A stretch of DNA of 64,000 bases from Mucilaginibacter frigoritolerans (GTDB lineage Bacteria > Bacteroidota > Bacteroidia > Sphingobacteriales > Sphingobacteriaceae), in assembly GCF_007830615.1 (NCBI RefSeq), contig NZ_VLLI01000003.1, positions 372,001-436,000 on the forward strand, in the 5' to 3' direction. The notes beneath the pieces were generated by a model. The model was not told the origin of the DNA. It worked only from the letters and a program-made list of their open reading frames with translations, and made no database searches. Made by a program: the position numbers and the translations under genes. This document shows, in pieces, positions 17,095 to 25,907 of this stretch (positions are counted from its first letter, which is position 1; every line of letters begins with the position of its first letter).

Positions 17095-17544
17095 TTAGCC
17101 CAGCAATTGCTTCACCACTTCTGATATGGTGCGCCCATCTGCCTGCCCGGCCAGTTCTTTATTAGCCAAACCCATTACCTTACCCATATCTGCATTTGAT
17201 GTTGCACCAACGCGGCTAATCAGTTCCTGTAAGTACCCTTCAATTTCAAAACGGGTCATCTGTTGCGGCAAATAAGGCTCAATCACCTTCATTTCGTCAA
17301 TCTCTATCTGGTACAGATCCTCGCGATTTTGTGTTTTATATATCTCTGCCGATTCTTTGCGTTGCTTTACCAGTTTTTGCAATACTTTAATTTCAGCTTC
17401 GTGGGTTAGCTCTTCTGTCGCACCTTTTTCAGTACGTGCTAAAAGCAATGCCGACTTAATGGCCCTTAAGCCCCTCAAACGATCGGCCTGTTTGGCCAGC
17501 ATAGCTTGTTTTATATCCTGGTCTATTTGGTTTATTAGTGACAT
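17095..17544 (-). CDS. GatB/YqeY domain protein
   Basis: 149-residue all-helical protein of the YqeY family, which shares the tRNA-interacting tail domain of GatB. Visible blocks: INQIDQDIKQAMLAKQADRL at the N terminus, RGLRAIKSALLLARTEKG, EIDEMKVIEPYLPQQMTRFE and SNADMGKVMGLANKELAGQA, then DGRTISEVVKQLLG at the C terminus. Usual length. Cytoplasmic; the family has no firmly proven role beyond possible tRNA binding. Confidence 0.93.
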   Translation of the reverse strand: MSLINQIDQDIKQAMLAKQADRLRGLRAIKSALLLARTEKGATEELTHEAEIKVLQKLVKQRKESAEIYKTQNREDLYQIEIDEMKVIEPYLPQQMTRFEIEGYLQELISRVGATSNADMGKVMGLANKELAGQADGRTISEVVKQLLG

Positions 17545-17619
17545 ATTCTTTGTTTATTTCGGATGTTCGATTTCGGGTTTACTTTATTTATTAATTTCCA
17601 CTTTCCTTTAAGGCATTAA

Positions 17620-18378
17620 CTATTTTCTGAAAATGGTGCCTGCATTGGCTTGCGCCGTTGGCATTACAATCATATCATTAATGTTTACATGCGCCGGGCG
17701 CGATACTACAAACCATATGGTTTCGGCAATATCATCGGCTACCAAAGGATCAAATCCTTCATAAACCTTTTTGGCCCTTTCTTTATCACCCTTAAACCGT
17801 ACTTCCGAAAACTCGGTCTCCACAGCACCCGGATGTATAGCTGAAACCTTTATGCCGTGTGGCAACAGGTCAATGCGCATCCCTTTGTTTAATGCATCTA
17901 CAGCATGCTTGGTTGCGCAGTAAACATTGCCATTGGCATAAACTTCCTTGCCTGCGATAGAGCCAATGTTTACAATATGGCCTTGTTTATTATCAATCAT
18001 CCAGTTTGCAACTACTTTGCTTACGTATAGCAAACCTTTAACATTGGTATCAATCATGGTGTCCCAATCATCCAAACTACCATTCTGGATAGGATCTAAT
18101 CCCTGACTCAGGCCTGCATTGTTAATCAATACATTAACTTTTTTCCATTTAGCGGGCAATGCTTCCAGGTTGGTTATTACCTGTTCGCGGTCGCGCACGT
18201 CAAATGCTGATACCGCAACTTCAACGTTATATTTGGTATTTAATTTCTTTGCCAGTTTTTCCAAACGGTCTTCCCTGCGGCCGGTAAGTACCAGGTTATA
18301 ATGCTCACGGGCAAACAAATGAGCACAAGCTTCACCTATCCCTGAGGTTGCGCCTGTTATTAATGCAATTTTAGCCAT
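17620..18378 (-). CDS. short-chain dehydrogenase/reductase (YdfG-like)
   Basis: 252-residue NAD(P)-dependent classical SDR. TGATSGIGEACA is the cofactor glycine motif, LINNAGLSQG the NNAG motif, IVNIGSIAGKE provides the catalytic serine, and YCATKHAVDALN the YxxxK pair (about residues 152-156). The C-terminal part VEPxF-like region reads GAVETEFSEVRFKGD. It resembles NADP-dependent 3-hydroxy-acid or serine dehydrogenases of the YdfG group; the substrate is not determinable here. Upstream lies interspersed repeat copy 2. Confidence 0.92.
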   Translation of the reverse strand: MAKIALITGATSGIGEACAHLFAREHYNLVLTGRREDRLEKLAKKLNTKYNVEVAVSAFDVRDREQVITNLEALPAKWKKVNVLINNAGLSQGLDPIQNGSLDDWDTMIDTNVKGLLYVSKVVANWMIDNKQGHIVNIGSIAGKEVYANGNVYCATKHAVDALNKGMRIDLLPHGIKVSAIHPGAVETEFSEVRFKGDKERAKKVYEGFDPLVADDIAETIWFVVSRPAHVNINDMIVMPTAQANAGTIFRK

Positions 18379-18519
18379 AGAAAGGTAACTCTTGCAGCGA
18401 AATTATGTTTTTTCATTGGAATAACTTGTCATTTATTGGCAATCAAAGTCATTTAAGTTTTTAGCAGTGTTTTGGCGGGTAGAATATTATGGGGTATTAG
18501 CATTAACGCCGCTCGCATA

Positions 18520-18667
18520 GTTAACCGAACATCACTACGCTCGTTCTCCCTCTCTCCCGCAAGCGGCAAAGAGGGTTCGGGAAAGTTTTTTATTTATTTT
18601 CTTCGCCCTCTTTATAACTTGTCATAGAGAGGGCAGGTCGCGCGAAGCAATGACCGGGTGAGTTAAC
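18520..18667. repeat. interspersed palindromic repeat, copy 2 (inward type)
   Basis: Occupies half of the 304-bp gap between the SDR start and the porT stop. The ends are GTTAACCGAAC and CGGGTGAGTTAAC. Inside, in order: variable hairpin GAAC...GTTC, hairpin CCCTCTCT/AAAGAGGG with tip CCGCAAGCGG, T-rich spacer (TTTTTTATTTATTTT), hairpin CCCTCTTTAT/ATAGAGAGGG, variable hairpin GGTC...GACC. The flank ATTAGCATTAACGCCGCTCG recurs next to copies 5 and 8 in inverted or direct form. Confidence 0.88.
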
Positions 18668-18682
18668 TCGCCGCTCATGCTT

Positions 18683-19423
18683 CTACTCAAAATATAAACT
18701 GAACATTATAGTATGTAATGACAGTTTGCTTATCGGTGCCGAAAACGGTTGATTATCCTGCACCAGCACATTTCCCAAAGAGTTGGATATTTTTATTTCG
18801 GGCGATAGTTTAAAAAACTCAAAATAAAAATCACATCCAAGGCCTGCTTCGTAGGAGCCATAACCACTGGAGTTTCTTACCAGTTTTTGAAGCGGATCAT
18901 CATTTTGATCTGATGCTGCGCCTTTTCCAATTTGCTCTGAATATTTTATGCCACCCAATATGTAGGCTCTGAAATTACCTACCCTGTCTGACTTTAGCTT
19001 AAACGATAGCGGAAAATCAACCACCGTTGGCTGTACCTGCTTATTCATATCCTGACTTGGATCGGTAAAAGTATAACTAAGCTCCCTGTCGGCAAAAATC
19101 AGCGATGGGGTTACACGCACTTCCAGGTTATCGGTTAAACTGTAACGGGTAATAAAACCAATGCCAAAACCGGGTAATGATTTTGAACCAATTCCTGTTA
19201 ATGGACTGGTAAGAGAATTGCCGGTAGCCGGGTCCACAAGCGGGGCCTGCCAGTTAACTTTTTTTGCAATTTTATAACTATTAGTAACGTACGAGAATGT
19301 AAAACCGAAACTAAGGTCGGTTTGGTCGGCACCACCACCCCATGCAGGCACCATATCCTGCGCAAGCAAGAATTGACTGCAAAATAAAAGTAAAATAATG
19401 GTCAGGTAGCCGTTTCTTATCAT
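18683..19423 (-). CDS. porT: type IX secretion protein PorT
   Basis: 246-residue barrel-type protein with an N-terminal signal peptide (MIRNGYLTIILLLFCSQFLLAQ). The mature part begins with DLSFGFTFSYVTNSYKIAKK and shows alternating strands (LPGFGIGFITRYSLTDNLEV, YGSYEAGLGCDFYFEFFKLS) ending in a terminal aromatic residue (SLYFE). The sequence pattern and the ubiE neighbourhood match PorT, an accessory component of the type IX secretion system in the outer membrane. Its ATG overlaps the ubiE stop by 4 bp, so the two are translationally coupled. PorT-family assignment is strong; activity is inferred. Confidence 0.87.
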   Translation of the reverse strand: MIRNGYLTIILLLFCSQFLLAQDMVPAWGGGADQTDLSFGFTFSYVTNSYKIAKKVNWQAPLVDPATGNSLTSPLTGIGSKSLPGFGIGFITRYSLTDNLEVRVTPSLIFADRELSYTFTDPSQDMNKQVQPTVVDFPLSFKLKSDRVGNFRAYILGGIKYSEQIGKGAASDQNDDPLQKLVRNSSGYGSYEAGLGCDFYFEFFKLSPEIKISNSLGNVLVQDNQPFSAPISKLSLHTIMFSLYFE

Positions 19424-20151
19424 TTAATGCCAGTATATATTGAACAGATACCAAACGCCAGCGGCCTGTATTTCGTATTTTTAAACCCTACTTTATCCAT
19501 TAAACCGGTAAACTTTTCTCCATCGGGAAATGCAGCTACCGATTCGGGTAAATATGTATAAGCCCTTGAATCTTTTGAAAATAATTTACCAATTCCGGGT
19601 GTAATATAATTAAAATAGAATTTATACAATTGCTTTATTGGGAAAACTTTAGGCTTTGAAAACTCCAGCACTACCGCCTTGCCACCAGGTTTTAATACCC
19701 GCTGAATGTCGGCTAAACCGGTTTCAAGGTTCTCAAAGTTGCGCACACCATAAGCCACGGTTACGGCATCAAACTGACTATCACTAAAAGGAAGTTTCTC
19801 TGAGTCGCCAAGTTTTATTTCAAACAGGTCGCCCATGCCCCTTTTGTCTATTTTTTGCTGCGCGATGTCAAGCATACCCTGTGAAATATCAACACCGATA
19901 ATTTTTTCAGGTTTAAGGATGGATAAGGCCTCAAAAGCAAAATCGCCAGTACCGGTAGCAACATCCAGTATTAATTTAGGCTGATCTTTTTTCAATTCGT
20001 TAATGGCCTTTTTGCGCCATATAATATCAATCCCCAGTGATAAAAAATGATTTAGAAAATCATATGTTTTAGATATGTTGTTAAACATATCGGCCACCTG
20101 TTCTTTTTTGGTAGCCTGTTCGTTTTGATAGGGTGTTACTACTTTGCTCAT
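19420..20151 (-). CDS. ubiE: demethylmenaquinone methyltransferase
   Basis: 243-residue SAM-dependent methyltransferase of the UbiE/MenG family, last step of menaquinone synthesis. SAM-binding motif I is ILDVATGTGDFAFE (about residues 62-75); MFNNISKTYDFLNHFLSLG at the N terminus and VTVAYGVRNFENLETGL with DIQRVLKPGGKAVVLEFSKP in the middle are family signatures. In a menaquinone-using phylum the MenG function is expected. It sits directly upstream of and overlaps porT by 4 bp. Confidence 0.96.
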   Translation of the reverse strand: MSKVVTPYQNEQATKKEQVADMFNNISKTYDFLNHFLSLGIDIIWRKKAINELKKDQPKLILDVATGTGDFAFEALSILKPEKIIGVDISQGMLDIAQQKIDKRGMGDLFEIKLGDSEKLPFSDSQFDAVTVAYGVRNFENLETGLADIQRVLKPGGKAVVLEFSKPKVFPIKQLYKFYFNYITPGIGKLFSKDSRAYTYLPESVAAFPDGEKFTGLMDKVGFKNTKYRPLAFGICSIYTGIK

Positions 20152-20161
20152 ATTAATGTGC

Positions 20162-20169
20162 CAAAGATA
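20162..20169 (-). promoter_or_regulatory. candidate -7 box for ubiE-porT
   Basis: The minus strand reads TATCTTTG, a full TAnnTTTG match, ending 11 bp before the ubiE ATG. No clear -33 TTG is seen at 17-22 bp, so the call rests on one box. Confidence 0.4.
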
Positions 20170-20283
20170 GTTATTTGAACGGCGGATTTAAGTTGTTGGC
20201 TTTCCGATTTATTTGCCGTTTATCCTATTAGGCATTATAATCCCAACAATTACGCCTTCAAGGCACTTGTTCGCGGCCAAATA

Positions 20284-21255
20284 TTACATTACAATTACCA
20301 GCCTTTTCCCAGCACCAACATGCTCGGTCCATGCCGTTTCAACATCTTTTAATGGCCGGGTAACGGTTTCTATTTTAAGCCTGCCTAAAGCCGAAAGCTG
20401 CAGCATCTCTGGTAATATTTCTGAATTCAGCTTTTCCATTGCATCTGCCTGCACACTGCCAAAACCCGAGCCTAACAGCTCAATGGCCGTACTCCTCAAT
20501 ATATTACTCGATACCTTAATTTCATCGCCCGCCATTGAGCCAACGGTAACAAAGCGTACTATTGGTGTAATATTATGCAATCCACCGCCTTTTAATGCAT
20601 TAATAATCACCTCGGCCGGGTGGCCCCATGTATAGTCAATAACGCTGCTGATTGGGCTGTTGCCATGAATTTCCTTTATCTGCTTAATTATCGTTTCGTC
20701 ATCATCTTTCAGCGAAATAACTTCGTCGGCCCCTAATTGCGTTAACAGCTTTAACGACTCCGGATTACGACCGGTAGCAATTACCTTTTTTGCGCCATAA
20801 TACTTGGCAATTTGTACTGCTGCCTGCCCGGTAACTCCGGTTGCACCATTAATTAAAACGGTATCGCCTGCTTTTATCTGTGCGCGGTATTTAATGGCCA
20901 AAGCGGCACCCATAATGGCATTAGGCAACGCTGCAGCTGTTGCATCATCAACACCATCGGGCAAAACAGTATATTGACCTTTGTGAATAAGCGCTTTTTC
21001 AGCAATCATTCCGGTAATACCAACAGCATATACACGGGTACCATCCTCCAATACGCCTACACCGTCAACACCAACTACCGTGGGTAAATTGGTATGGCTG
21101 GCATAGTGACTCCCGCTGGCGCGCCCTTTATCCAAATTTTTAACGGACGCAGCCTTAACGGTTATTAAAACCTGGTCTTCATTTTGGGGAACTGGAACTG
21201 CAAAATCTTCATATTTGGGGGCTGTGCCCAGCTGATGTAATACGGCTGCTTTCAT
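20284..21255 (-). CDS. zinc-independent MDR-family quinone/alcohol oxidoreductase
   Basis: 323-residue medium-chain dehydrogenase/reductase. The N-terminal GroES-like domain starts MKAAVLHQLGTAPKYEDFAV. The nucleotide-binding domain shows VLINGATGVTGQAAVQIAKY, then YGAKKVIATGRNPESL (about residues 142-175), the AxxGxxG pattern of NADPH quinone oxidoreductases. Zinc-ligand cysteines of the classic structural site are absent, placing it with quinone reductases. Cytoplasmic; the physiological substrate is unknown. A separate single-gene unit with its own -7 box upstream. Confidence 0.9.
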   Translation of the reverse strand: MKAAVLHQLGTAPKYEDFAVPVPQNEDQVLITVKAASVKNLDKGRASGSHYASHTNLPTVVGVDGVGVLEDGTRVYAVGITGMIAEKALIHKGQYTVLPDGVDDATAAALPNAIMGAALAIKYRAQIKAGDTVLINGATGVTGQAAVQIAKYYGAKKVIATGRNPESLKLLTQLGADEVISLKDDDETIIKQIKEIHGNSPISSVIDYTWGHPAEVIINALKGGGLHNITPIVRFVTVGSMAGDEIKVSSNILRSTAIELLGSGFGSVQADAMEKLNSEILPEMLQLSALGRLKIETVTRPLKDVETAWTEHVGAGKRLVIVM

Positions 21256-21271
21256 AAAGTAAAATGTTTAT

Positions 21272-21279
21272 CAAATATA
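21272..21279 (-). promoter_or_regulatory. candidate -7 box for the MDR oxidoreductase
   Basis: The minus strand reads TATATTTG, matching TAnnTTTG, 16 bp before the ATG at 21255. No -33 box at the expected distance. Confidence 0.4.
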
Positions 21280-21323
21280 ATTCTAATCGCCAAAGCCATC
21301 TTCTTTCTGATATTTTTTTTCGC

Positions 21324-21815
21324 TTACAAAGTTAATTCTCCCAGCAAACTTTCAATATCCAACCTGTGGGTAAACATGGTCAATTCGCCATTGTCATCTA
21401 AGGGCCAAAGTTCGCGCGGCCTGTCCCAATAAAGCTCCACCCCATTTTTATCCGGATCATCCAGGTAAATAGCTTCTGATACGCCATGATCTGATGCTCC
21501 GCTTATAGGGTACTTGGCATCTATCAGCCTTTGTAGTATAGCAGCCAGGTCTTTTCTTTCCGGGTATAATATAGCAGTATGAAACAATCCTGGTGCATAT
21601 TCAGGGGCCGGTGGTGCGCCCTTACTTTGCCAGGTATTTAAACCTATGTGGTGATGGTATCCTCCTGCGGATATAAAAGCAGCCTGATCACCATATAACA
21701 TCATCTTATCAAAACCCAGCAAACCACAATAAAAACCGAGCGATTGTTGCAGGTTGCTTACTTTTAAATGCACATGGCCAATGCGTGTTTGCGCCGGTAT
21801 CTTATACTCATTCAT
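21324..21815 (-). CDS. glyoxalase/VOC-superfamily protein
   Basis: 163 residues with paired beta-alpha-beta-beta-beta modules. The first is IGHVHLKVSNLQQSLGFYCG, then LLGFDKMMLYGD; the later part reads LFHTAILYPERKDLAAILQR and DHGVSEAIYLDDPDKNGVEL with a terminal ELYWDRP. Candidate metal ligands are His16 (GHVHL), the His in LFHTAIL and the Glu in GVELYWD, as in extradiol dioxygenase/CatE-like VOC proteins. The exact reaction is unknown. It has its own TATATTTG -7 box (21835-21842). Confidence 0.88.
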   Translation of the reverse strand: MNEYKIPAQTRIGHVHLKVSNLQQSLGFYCGLLGFDKMMLYGDQAAFISAGGYHHHIGLNTWQSKGAPPAPEYAPGLFHTAILYPERKDLAAILQRLIDAKYPISGASDHGVSEAIYLDDPDKNGVELYWDRPRELWPLDDNGELTMFTHRLDIESLLGELTL

Positions 21816-21834
21816 AAATTACATGTTTAAACAT

Positions 21835-21842
21835 CAAATATA
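21835..21842 (-). promoter_or_regulatory. candidate -7 box for the VOC gene
   Basis: The minus strand reads TATATTTG (TAnnTTTG), 20 bp before the ATG at 21815. No convincing -33 box. Confidence 0.4.
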
Positions 21843-21951
21843 CTTATAACATTAAGATTTATTGTTTGGCATTTGTAAAACAAAGTTTTTAATAGATGAA
21901 CCATTTACCTTTCGTCTTTTTCCTTTCGCCCTAAACAAGTACCTTTACACA

Positions 21952-22569
21952 ATGATCGTAAAATCAGCCGAATTTATTTGCAGTAATACCCAAATCTCCA
22001 AGCTACCGCCGCCGGTAAAGGCAGAGTATGCTTTTATTGGGCGCTCAAACGTAGGTAAATCATCGCTTATAAATATGCTTGCCGGCAAAAAGGGCCTTGC
22101 CAAAACATCACAAACACCCGGTAAAACACAGCTCATTAATCATTTTTTAATTAATGATAGCTGGTATATTGTTGATTTACCCGGCTACGGATATGCACGG
22201 GCATCAAAAACTAAAAAAGCCGATTGGAACAAATTTATTCATACCTACCTGGATAAGCGCGAAAGCCTGCAATGTGTACTGGTATTGATTGACAGCCGGC
22301 TTGAACCTCAAAAAATTGACCTGGAGTTTTGTAACTGGCTGGGCGAAAAAGGCCTTTCATTTGTTTTAGTTTTCACCAAGGCCGATAAGCAATCGAGCCT
22401 TAAAACAGATCAGAATGTGGCGCAGTTTAAAAAGGCACTTTTGCAAACGTTTGATGAGTTTCCGCAATATTTCGTCACCTCGTCCGAAACTCAGTTAGGG
22501 CACGATGATATATTAAGTTTTATAAGCGAAGTGAATAAGCATTTTACAATACCAAGCATAAACATTTAA
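21952..22569 (+). CDS. engB: ribosome-biogenesis GTP-binding protein EngB/YsxC
   Basis: 205-residue cytoplasmic GTPase needed for 50S subunit assembly. G1 is GRSNVGKSSLINML, the switch region KTSQTPGKTQLINHF, G3 DLPGYGYA, G4 TKADK and G5 TSSE, all in order. The start MIVKSAEFICSNTQ at 21952 is chosen; an ATG 90 bp upstream adds a non-conserved stretch that would run through the promoter region. A TACCTTTA -7-like box lies only 5 bp before this ATG, implying a very short leader. OsmC follows 12 bp later. Confidence 0.96.
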   Translation: MIVKSAEFICSNTQISKLPPPVKAEYAFIGRSNVGKSSLINMLAGKKGLAKTSQTPGKTQLINHFLINDSWYIVDLPGYGYARASKTKKADWNKFIHTYLDKRESLQCVLVLIDSRLEPQKIDLEFCNWLGEKGLSFVLVFTKADKQSSLKTDQNVAQFKKALLQTFDEFPQYFVTSSETQLGHDDILSFISEVNKHFTIPSINI

Positions 22570-22581
22570 CCAAAAAAATCT

Positions 22582-23001
22582 ATGAAACGTACAGCACATG
22601 CCCATTGGAATGGCACCTTGCAGGAAGGCAAAGGTGAAATTACCACTCAAAGTACTACTTTAAACAACACCCAGTATTCATTTAAAACCCGCTTTGCTGA
22701 TGGTGTTGGTACCAACCCCGAAGAATTGATAGCCGCTGCACATGCAGGCTGCTTTACTATGGCCGTTGGTGCAGCCTTAACGCAGGCAGGCTTCAAACCA
22801 AATGATTTAACTACAGATGCCATTTTAGATCTGGATATGGCGGCCTTAAGCATTACCGGCATCCACCTGGAGTTAAAAGGATCAGCAATTGATGGTGTAA
22901 GCGAAGCTCAGTTTAAAGAAATAGCCGAAGGCGCAAAAGCAAATTGCATTATCTCAAAAGCACTTAATGTGCCTATTACGCTCAATGTTCAGTACGCGTA
23001 A
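22582..23001 (+). CDS. OsmC-family peroxiredoxin
   Basis: 139-residue OsmC/Ohr-fold protein that reduces organic hydroperoxides. The two catalytic cysteines are visible in HAGCFTMAVGAAL (about residue 53) and EGAKANCIISKALN (about residue 121); the conserved arginine/glutamate region reads TNPEELIAAAHAG. The pattern RTAHAHWNGTLQEGKGEITT is that of the OsmC subgroup. Probably co-transcribed with engB (12 bp gap) and terminated by the hairpin at 23015-23064. Confidence 0.94.
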   Translation: MKRTAHAHWNGTLQEGKGEITTQSTTLNNTQYSFKTRFADGVGTNPEELIAAAHAGCFTMAVGAALTQAGFKPNDLTTDAILDLDMAALSITGIHLELKGSAIDGVSEAQFKEIAEGAKANCIISKALNVPITLNVQYA

Positions 23002-23014
23002 TTTATTGTAACCC

Positions 23015-23064
23015 AAAAAAGCAAAAAGTCCGGGAGCTTACACTTCCGGACTTTTTGCTTTTTT
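23015..23064. terminator. bidirectional terminator between osmC and the TPR kinase
   Basis: 19-bp perfect inverted repeat: AAAAAAGCAAAAAGTCCGG (23015-23033) and CCGGACTTTTTGCTTTTTT (23046-23064). It lies between convergent genes and gives a T-tract on both strands. Confidence 0.9.
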
Positions 23065-23080
23065 CAAATTCCCTTGTTTC

Positions 23081-25288
23081 TTAAGCCATTTCCATCCTGG
23101 CTTCGTTAGATATAGCTACTGGTATGGTGAAAGAAAACTCAGTACCTTGTCCCGGCTTGCTGGTAACCCATATTTTACCGCTGCACCTTTCAACCAGATC
23201 TTTACAAAATAACATTCCCATACCTGTACCCGATTCATTATTGGTGCCTGTTTTGCTATTCACTTTGCCTTTAAACAGTTTATTCAGCTGTTCATTGCTC
23301 ATGCCAATACCGGTATCTTTAACAGTAATTAAATGGCTATGGTCATCCTGCTGTGAAGCAGTAATTTCAATGGTATCATTTTCATTCGAAAACTTAATGG
23401 CATTGGTTATCAAGTTGCGGATAACTATCCGGATAGAGTTTGGATCAGCCGAAGCCATCATATGATCTGGAACGCTATCAATCAGGGTTATTCCTTTCAT
23501 TGCAGCTTGTTCATTATAACTTTCCGCTTCATATGCTACAATATCTTTTATATAAAAGCTTTTTGCAGAACTTTCAAAATTTTCCATCTGGCTGTTGATC
23601 CAGAATAATAAAGTATCTAAAAAGTCAGACGTGTATTCAAGTTTTTTTAACACACCGGGTATCATTTCCAGCAATTGCTGATGGGTAATGGTATCATCCT
23701 GCAAAAGGCTGAATAAACCGCGCAGCGTACTTAAGGGCGCCCTTAAATCATGAGCTAAAACTGATATAAGCCTGTCTTTTAAAACATTTAAATCATTAAG
23801 TTTCTGTGCCTGGTCATCCAGATCTGTTTTTTGCTGCAAAACCTCATGATTCTTTTCTTCCAGCATCAGGTTAATTTTTTGCTGCTTACGTTTTTGCCTG
23901 TAATAAACAATTGATATAGCAACCATCCCCAGTATAATGGTCAAGAATATCATATTAATAAGCTGCTGCTGCTTAATACTTTGCTTATACAAAATTTCCT
24001 TTTCGTGCTGCTGTTGTGCCAGTTGATGCTGTTTGGTTGCAAAATTAAGCTCCAGGTTATAAGAGGTTAGCTTTTGCATGCTCTCATTATTATTAAGACT
24101 ATCCTTGAGATCAATATACTGGCGTAATAATTTATAGGCATCGTCATATCTGCCCAAACCAGCCAGTGTTTTATTTAACTGCAGGGCTGCGTTTGACCGA
24201 ACCGACAGGTTACCCAGTTTTTTCGCCAGGTTCTGGCCCTGCATTGCATATTTATAGGCATTTATATAGTCGCCGCGCAAATTATACATGGTAGCAAAAC
24301 CTATCAGTGTATAAGCCTCATTATATACAATTTTATATTTCTGGGCAATATCTAACGATTTTTGTAAATACTGCATAGAAAGCGCTGCCTGGTGCTTATT
24401 GGCATAACACAAGCCCAAATCATTGTATACAGAGCTCATACCATCCTTATCATCTTGCTTTTGCGCTATTTTAACTGCTTTATCCAGATACGTGATAGCC
24501 TTGTCATAATTCTTTTGCGCAAGCATAACCTCACCAATATTTTGATTTACAGTACCTACACCATTAAGATCTTTAGTACCCTGAAACAGCTTAAGCGCTA
24601 TTTTAAAATACTCCAAAGCTTTTGGATAAGCTTCCATACTCTGCAAAACAACACCTATGTCATTATAATTTGCAGCCATGTAAGGTATGTTATGATCTTT
24701 TATGGCAATAAAAAGTGCTTTGTAATAATAATCGAGGGCTTTTGACAGCTCGCCTTTGCTATAATAAACTATACCAATATTTTTATAGCTATTGGTTATA
24801 CTTTGATCATTGCCTGATTTTATATTGATTTGTAGAGATTGATTTAAGTAACTAAGAGCCAGATCATATTTAGCCAACAAATTATACATACGGCCGCATA
24901 GGGCATAACAATTACCAAGGCCAACAAAATTATTTGTGCTTTTATAAATGGCTATAGCTTCATTAAAATCCTGTTCGGCTAATTTAAAGTCACCCTTAAA
25001 AAAACTGGCATGCGCAGTTTGTACCAATCCGTTGGCTATACCCGGCTTATAGTTTACTTTTCGTGAAAGTTCTACACTCTTTTGAGCGTAATAAAGGGTA
25101 CTGTCCGGATTTGAATCAAAGTAATTGGCGGCTAGTGCATTCAGCCTGTTAATATAAAGGGTATCCGTCTCATCTTCTTTTTTAGATGAAGCTACAAGCG
25201 TTTTTAAACTATCCAGACGCCCCCTGTTAATCAGGCAAAACCCGTTTAAAGAAAGCACCAAGAAAGCAATAGTTAAATAAATTCTCAA
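23081..25288 (-). CDS. TPR-containing sensor histidine kinase (orphan)
   Basis: 735 residues: signal/TM start, then about seven to eight tetratricopeptide repeats (residues 60-400; for example SYLNQSLQINIKSGNDQSIT, KALDYYYKALFIAI), a membrane helix (LINMIFLTIILGMVAISIVY, about residue 450), a coiled coil, the HisKA H-box SVLAHDLRAPLSTLRGLF (phosphoacceptor His near residue 515), N-box RNLITNAIKFS and G boxes DTGIGMS and GTGMGMLFCKDLVE. A periplasmic TPR sensor with a cytoplasmic kinase is inferred. No response regulator is adjacent. The start is TTG at 25288, since no in-frame ATG precedes the signal sequence. Confidence 0.93.
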   Translation of the reverse strand: MRIYLTIAFLVLSLNGFCLINRGRLDSLKTLVASSKKEDETDTLYINRLNALAANYFDSNPDSTLYYAQKSVELSRKVNYKPGIANGLVQTAHASFFKGDFKLAEQDFNEAIAIYKSTNNFVGLGNCYALCGRMYNLLAKYDLALSYLNQSLQINIKSGNDQSITNSYKNIGIVYYSKGELSKALDYYYKALFIAIKDHNIPYMAANYNDIGVVLQSMEAYPKALEYFKIALKLFQGTKDLNGVGTVNQNIGEVMLAQKNYDKAITYLDKAVKIAQKQDDKDGMSSVYNDLGLCYANKHQAALSMQYLQKSLDIAQKYKIVYNEAYTLIGFATMYNLRGDYINAYKYAMQGQNLAKKLGNLSVRSNAALQLNKTLAGLGRYDDAYKLLRQYIDLKDSLNNNESMQKLTSYNLELNFATKQHQLAQQQHEKEILYKQSIKQQQLINMIFLTIILGMVAISIVYYRQKRKQQKINLMLEEKNHEVLQQKTDLDDQAQKLNDLNVLKDRLISVLAHDLRAPLSTLRGLFSLLQDDTITHQQLLEMIPGVLKKLEYTSDFLDTLLFWINSQMENFESSAKSFYIKDIVAYEAESYNEQAAMKGITLIDSVPDHMMASADPNSIRIVIRNLITNAIKFSNENDTIEITASQQDDHSHLITVKDTGIGMSNEQLNKLFKGKVNSKTGTNNESGTGMGMLFCKDLVERCSGKIWVTSKPGQGTEFSFTIPVAISNEARMEMA

Positions 25289-25396
25289 GATAATACGCCC
25301 CTTAATTTCGCTAAATTTATACCAACACGCTTTGTGTTAATACCTTTTGTACGAAAACAGCATATAATTTTGTTTTGTCAAAATAGAACAAAATAA

Positions 25397-25432
25397 AAAA
25401 AGCCCGTTTCTTACAAAGAAAACAGGCTTTTT
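25397..25432 (-). terminator. terminator after rpsT
   Basis: Inverted repeat with arms AAAAAGCCCGTTTCTT (25397-25412) and AAGAAAACAGGCTTTTT (25416-25432), one small bulge and a short loop, 19 bp past the rpsT stop. T-tracts on both strands. Confidence 0.8.
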
Positions 25433-25450
25433 CACGAAATATTTTTTACC

Positions 25451-25705
25451 TTATTTAAGGTTATTTACAAATTTAGTAAGCTTTGATTTGTTATTCGAAG
25501 CTTTGTTTTTATGAATAACATTCTTTTTCGCTAAACGATCAAGCATTGATATAACCTTAGTTAAAAGTACACCTGCTTCAGCTTTGCTGCTAGTGCTTCT
25601 TAATTTTTTGATGGCGTTCCTGGTGGTTTTTGCCTGGTACCTGTTACGTAAACGCTTCGCAGCGTTAGCACGGATCCTTTTTAATGATGATTTATGATTT
25701 GCCAT
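25451..25705 (-). CDS. rpsT: 30S ribosomal protein S20
   Basis: 84-residue strongly basic helical protein that binds 16S r[23 protein letters not shown] at the N terminus and the C-terminal helix [20 protein letters not shown] are diagnostic. It is a single-gene unit with a textbook Bacteroidota promoter upstream (25746-25776) and a hairpin terminator downstream. Confidence 0.97.
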   Translation of the reverse strand: MANHKSSLKRIRANAAKRLRNRYQAKTTRNAIKKLRSTSSKAEAGVLLTKVISMLDRLAKKNVIHKNKASNNKSKLTKFVNNLK

Positions 25706-25745
25706 TGTATAGCTTTGTTATTCTTTCTACTATTTTTAAGGACTG

Positions 25746-25776
25746 CAAATATAGGATGATTATTTTAATTTTCAAA
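25746..25776 (-). promoter_or_regulatory. rpsT promoter (-33/-7)
   Basis: On the minus strand: TTTG, 19-bp spacer, TATATTTG. Both match the Bacteroidota sigma-A consensus (TTTG / TAnnTTTG) with ideal spacing. The -7 box ends 41 bp before the ATG, giving a predicted leader of about 34 nt. Confidence 0.8.
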
Positions 25777-25907
25777 TACCTTTTTTTATTTAGTTTTTTA
25801 AAGGGCTATTTTATTAAAATACTTTAAAGTTAGCCTGTTATATTTTATAGTAAAAGCTTTACCCTTTTCTTATTATCTTCAAACGCTCAAACCTTTCAAT
25901 GTTTGTT